Below are positions 4,563-5,202 of a DNA stretch of 5,202 nucleotides, piece by piece. The notes beneath the pieces are model-generated. The model was not told the origin of the DNA. It was given only the letters and a program-made list of their open reading frames with translations, and searched no databases. Each line of letters opens with the position of its first letter. Positions within the stretch are counted from its first letter, which is position 1. Both the position numbers and the translations under genes were made by a program. This DNA is from Bacillus massilioanorexius (GTDB lineage Bacteria; Bacillota; Bacilli; Bacillales; DSM-1321): contig NZ_CABKRX010000055.1 in assembly GCF_902374955.1 (NCBI RefSeq), positions 1 to 5,202 on the forward strand. Reading direction: 5' to 3'.

Positions 4563-5090
4563 TTATTTTTTTATATAATGAAGCATAGCAAGCTGACCTA
4601 ATTTTTCTACTTTCGTTAGTGTATACTTTTGCGTAATATCATCTCCGGTATAGAGGGAAATTCCTTTCCCTAAAATAATGGGTGCAATGGCTAGTTGGAT
4701 TTCATCAATTAAATTTTCTTTAAAAAATTCACGGGCTAAATTCCCTCCGCCAACTAACCATATATCTTTACCAGGCTTTTGTTTTATATTTTCAATAAAA
4801 GTTTTGACCTCTTCATTAATAAATGAGGCATATTCATCTGATCCACTAACAGAATTAGAAAACACATAATTTTTATAATCACTATAAGGATAATCCATAT
4901 CAAATCCATGAATGACATCATACGTTCCTTTTCCCATCACAACCGTATCTATTCTTTCAAGCAGTGAATTGTAGCCAGAATCCCCTTCTACTTCCGTTGA
5001 TTCTAACCATTCTAATGTACCATCATCATTTGCAATATAGCCATCAATTGATGTACCAATGTATAAAATAATGTTACGCTGTTTTTTCAT
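4563..5090 (-). CDS. Dihydrofolate reductase family protein (RibD C-terminal domain)
   Basis: A 175-residue cytoplasmic protein made of a single RibD-C/DHFR-like domain, similar in layout to the B. subtilis YyaP/YwjB group. These bind NADPH, but their natural substrate is generally unknown; they are not the housekeeping FolA. Visible signatures: first strand and loop IILYIGTSIDGYIA (7-20) followed by DDGTLEWL (22-29); TVVMGKGTYDVI (49-60), the MGxxTYD motif; DIWLVGGGNLAREFF (109-123), the nucleotide-binding GGG turn; and LAIAPIILGKGISLY (133-147). Length is normal for the family and no key segment is missing. AAAGGAG lies 6 bases before the ATG at 5090. The gene is alone, with its own terminator, and converges on the small membrane gene; no link with the efflux module is evident. 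It might be mistaken for trimethoprim-resistance DHFR, but the motifs are those of RibD-C. Confidence 0.85.
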   Translation of the reverse strand: MKKQRNIILYIGTSIDGYIANDDGTLEWLESTEVEGDSGYNSLLERIDTVVMGKGTYDVIHGFDMDYPYSDYKNYVFSNSVSGSDEYASFINEEVKTFIENIKQKPGKDIWLVGGGNLAREFFKENLIDEIQLAIAPIILGKGISLYTGDDITQKYTLTKVEKLGQLAMLHYIKK

Positions 5091-5153
5091 TTAAATCTCC
5101 TTTACTTTGTTTTAAATATCTTAATGTAAATACATATATTATGTAATAGAGCT

Positions 5154-5183
5154 AGTATAGTCTTATGGACACAACTAAGTTAA
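5154..5183 (-). promoter_or_regulatory. Weak candidate promoter for the reductase-like gene
   Basis: On the minus strand TTAACT (5183-5178) and TATACT (5159-5154) are 18 bases apart, followed by a leader of about 55 bases. Each box departs from consensus by one or two positions. Other AT-rich -10-like boxes (near 5135-5145) are possible. Confidence 0.3.
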
Positions 5184-5202
5184 GTCAGTAAAATGTGCTT
5201 AT

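Noticed and set aside
4678..4869. 63-codon open frame on the plus strand
   Set aside because: Antisense to the reductase-like gene, whose family motifs are clear; no ribosome site.
1..5202. CRISPR array, tRNA or rRNA gene, complete insertion sequence
   Set aside because: No regularly spaced repeats, no tRNA-like cloverleaf, no conserved rRNA segments and no transposase frame were found.

Overview
The window is AT-rich DNA that looks like a low-GC, endospore-forming Firmicute, probably Bacillales close to Lysinibacillus or Solibacillus. The pointers are strong AAGGAGG-type ribosome sites, a CotD-like spore coat protein behind a near-consensus sigma-K promoter, and a multidrug efflux pump resembling Bacillus Blt/Bmr and staphylococcal NorA. 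Genus is inferred from overall character, not from a marker gene.

Left part (1-1150): a minus-strand two-helix membrane protein of unknown function (227-511) with a weak terminator; a plus-strand 60-residue CotD-like coat protein (639-821) with sigma-K promoter and hairpin terminator; and a very short minus-strand gene (870-1018) that has a promoter and two ribosome sites but is split by an apparent -1 frameshift. A perfect 30-bp palindromic terminator (1120-1149) closes this part.

Centre (1289-3600, all minus strand): a drug-efflux module. A MerR-family regulator (2606-3448) is followed by a DHA1-type MFS antiporter (1325-2530). The 75-bp gap between them holds a textbook MerR-type promoter: TTGACC and TATATT separated by 19 bp, with a near-perfect 9-3-9 dyad in the spacer. 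The regulator most likely binds there, senses a drug through its C-terminal domain and switches on the pump. A terminator follows the pump stop codon. Upstream of the regulator lie a 14-codon ORF with a good ribosome site and a long imperfect hairpin, which may be a leader/attenuator or a dispersed repeat.

Right part (3600-5202): a plus-strand hypothetical gene (3723-3976) split at an A AAA AAG heptamer, a 75-residue three-helix membrane protein (4144-4371), a cluster of hairpins including a perfect 20-bp stem (4407-4494), and a minus-strand RibD-C/dihydrofolate-reductase-like protein (4563-5090) with its own terminator and a weak candidate promoter.

The efflux module is of a known type. The least explained items are the leader/hairpin region before the regulator, the two short genes with -1 frameshifts, and the hairpin cluster near 4450. 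No tRNA, rRNA, CRISPR array or complete insertion sequence was seen.
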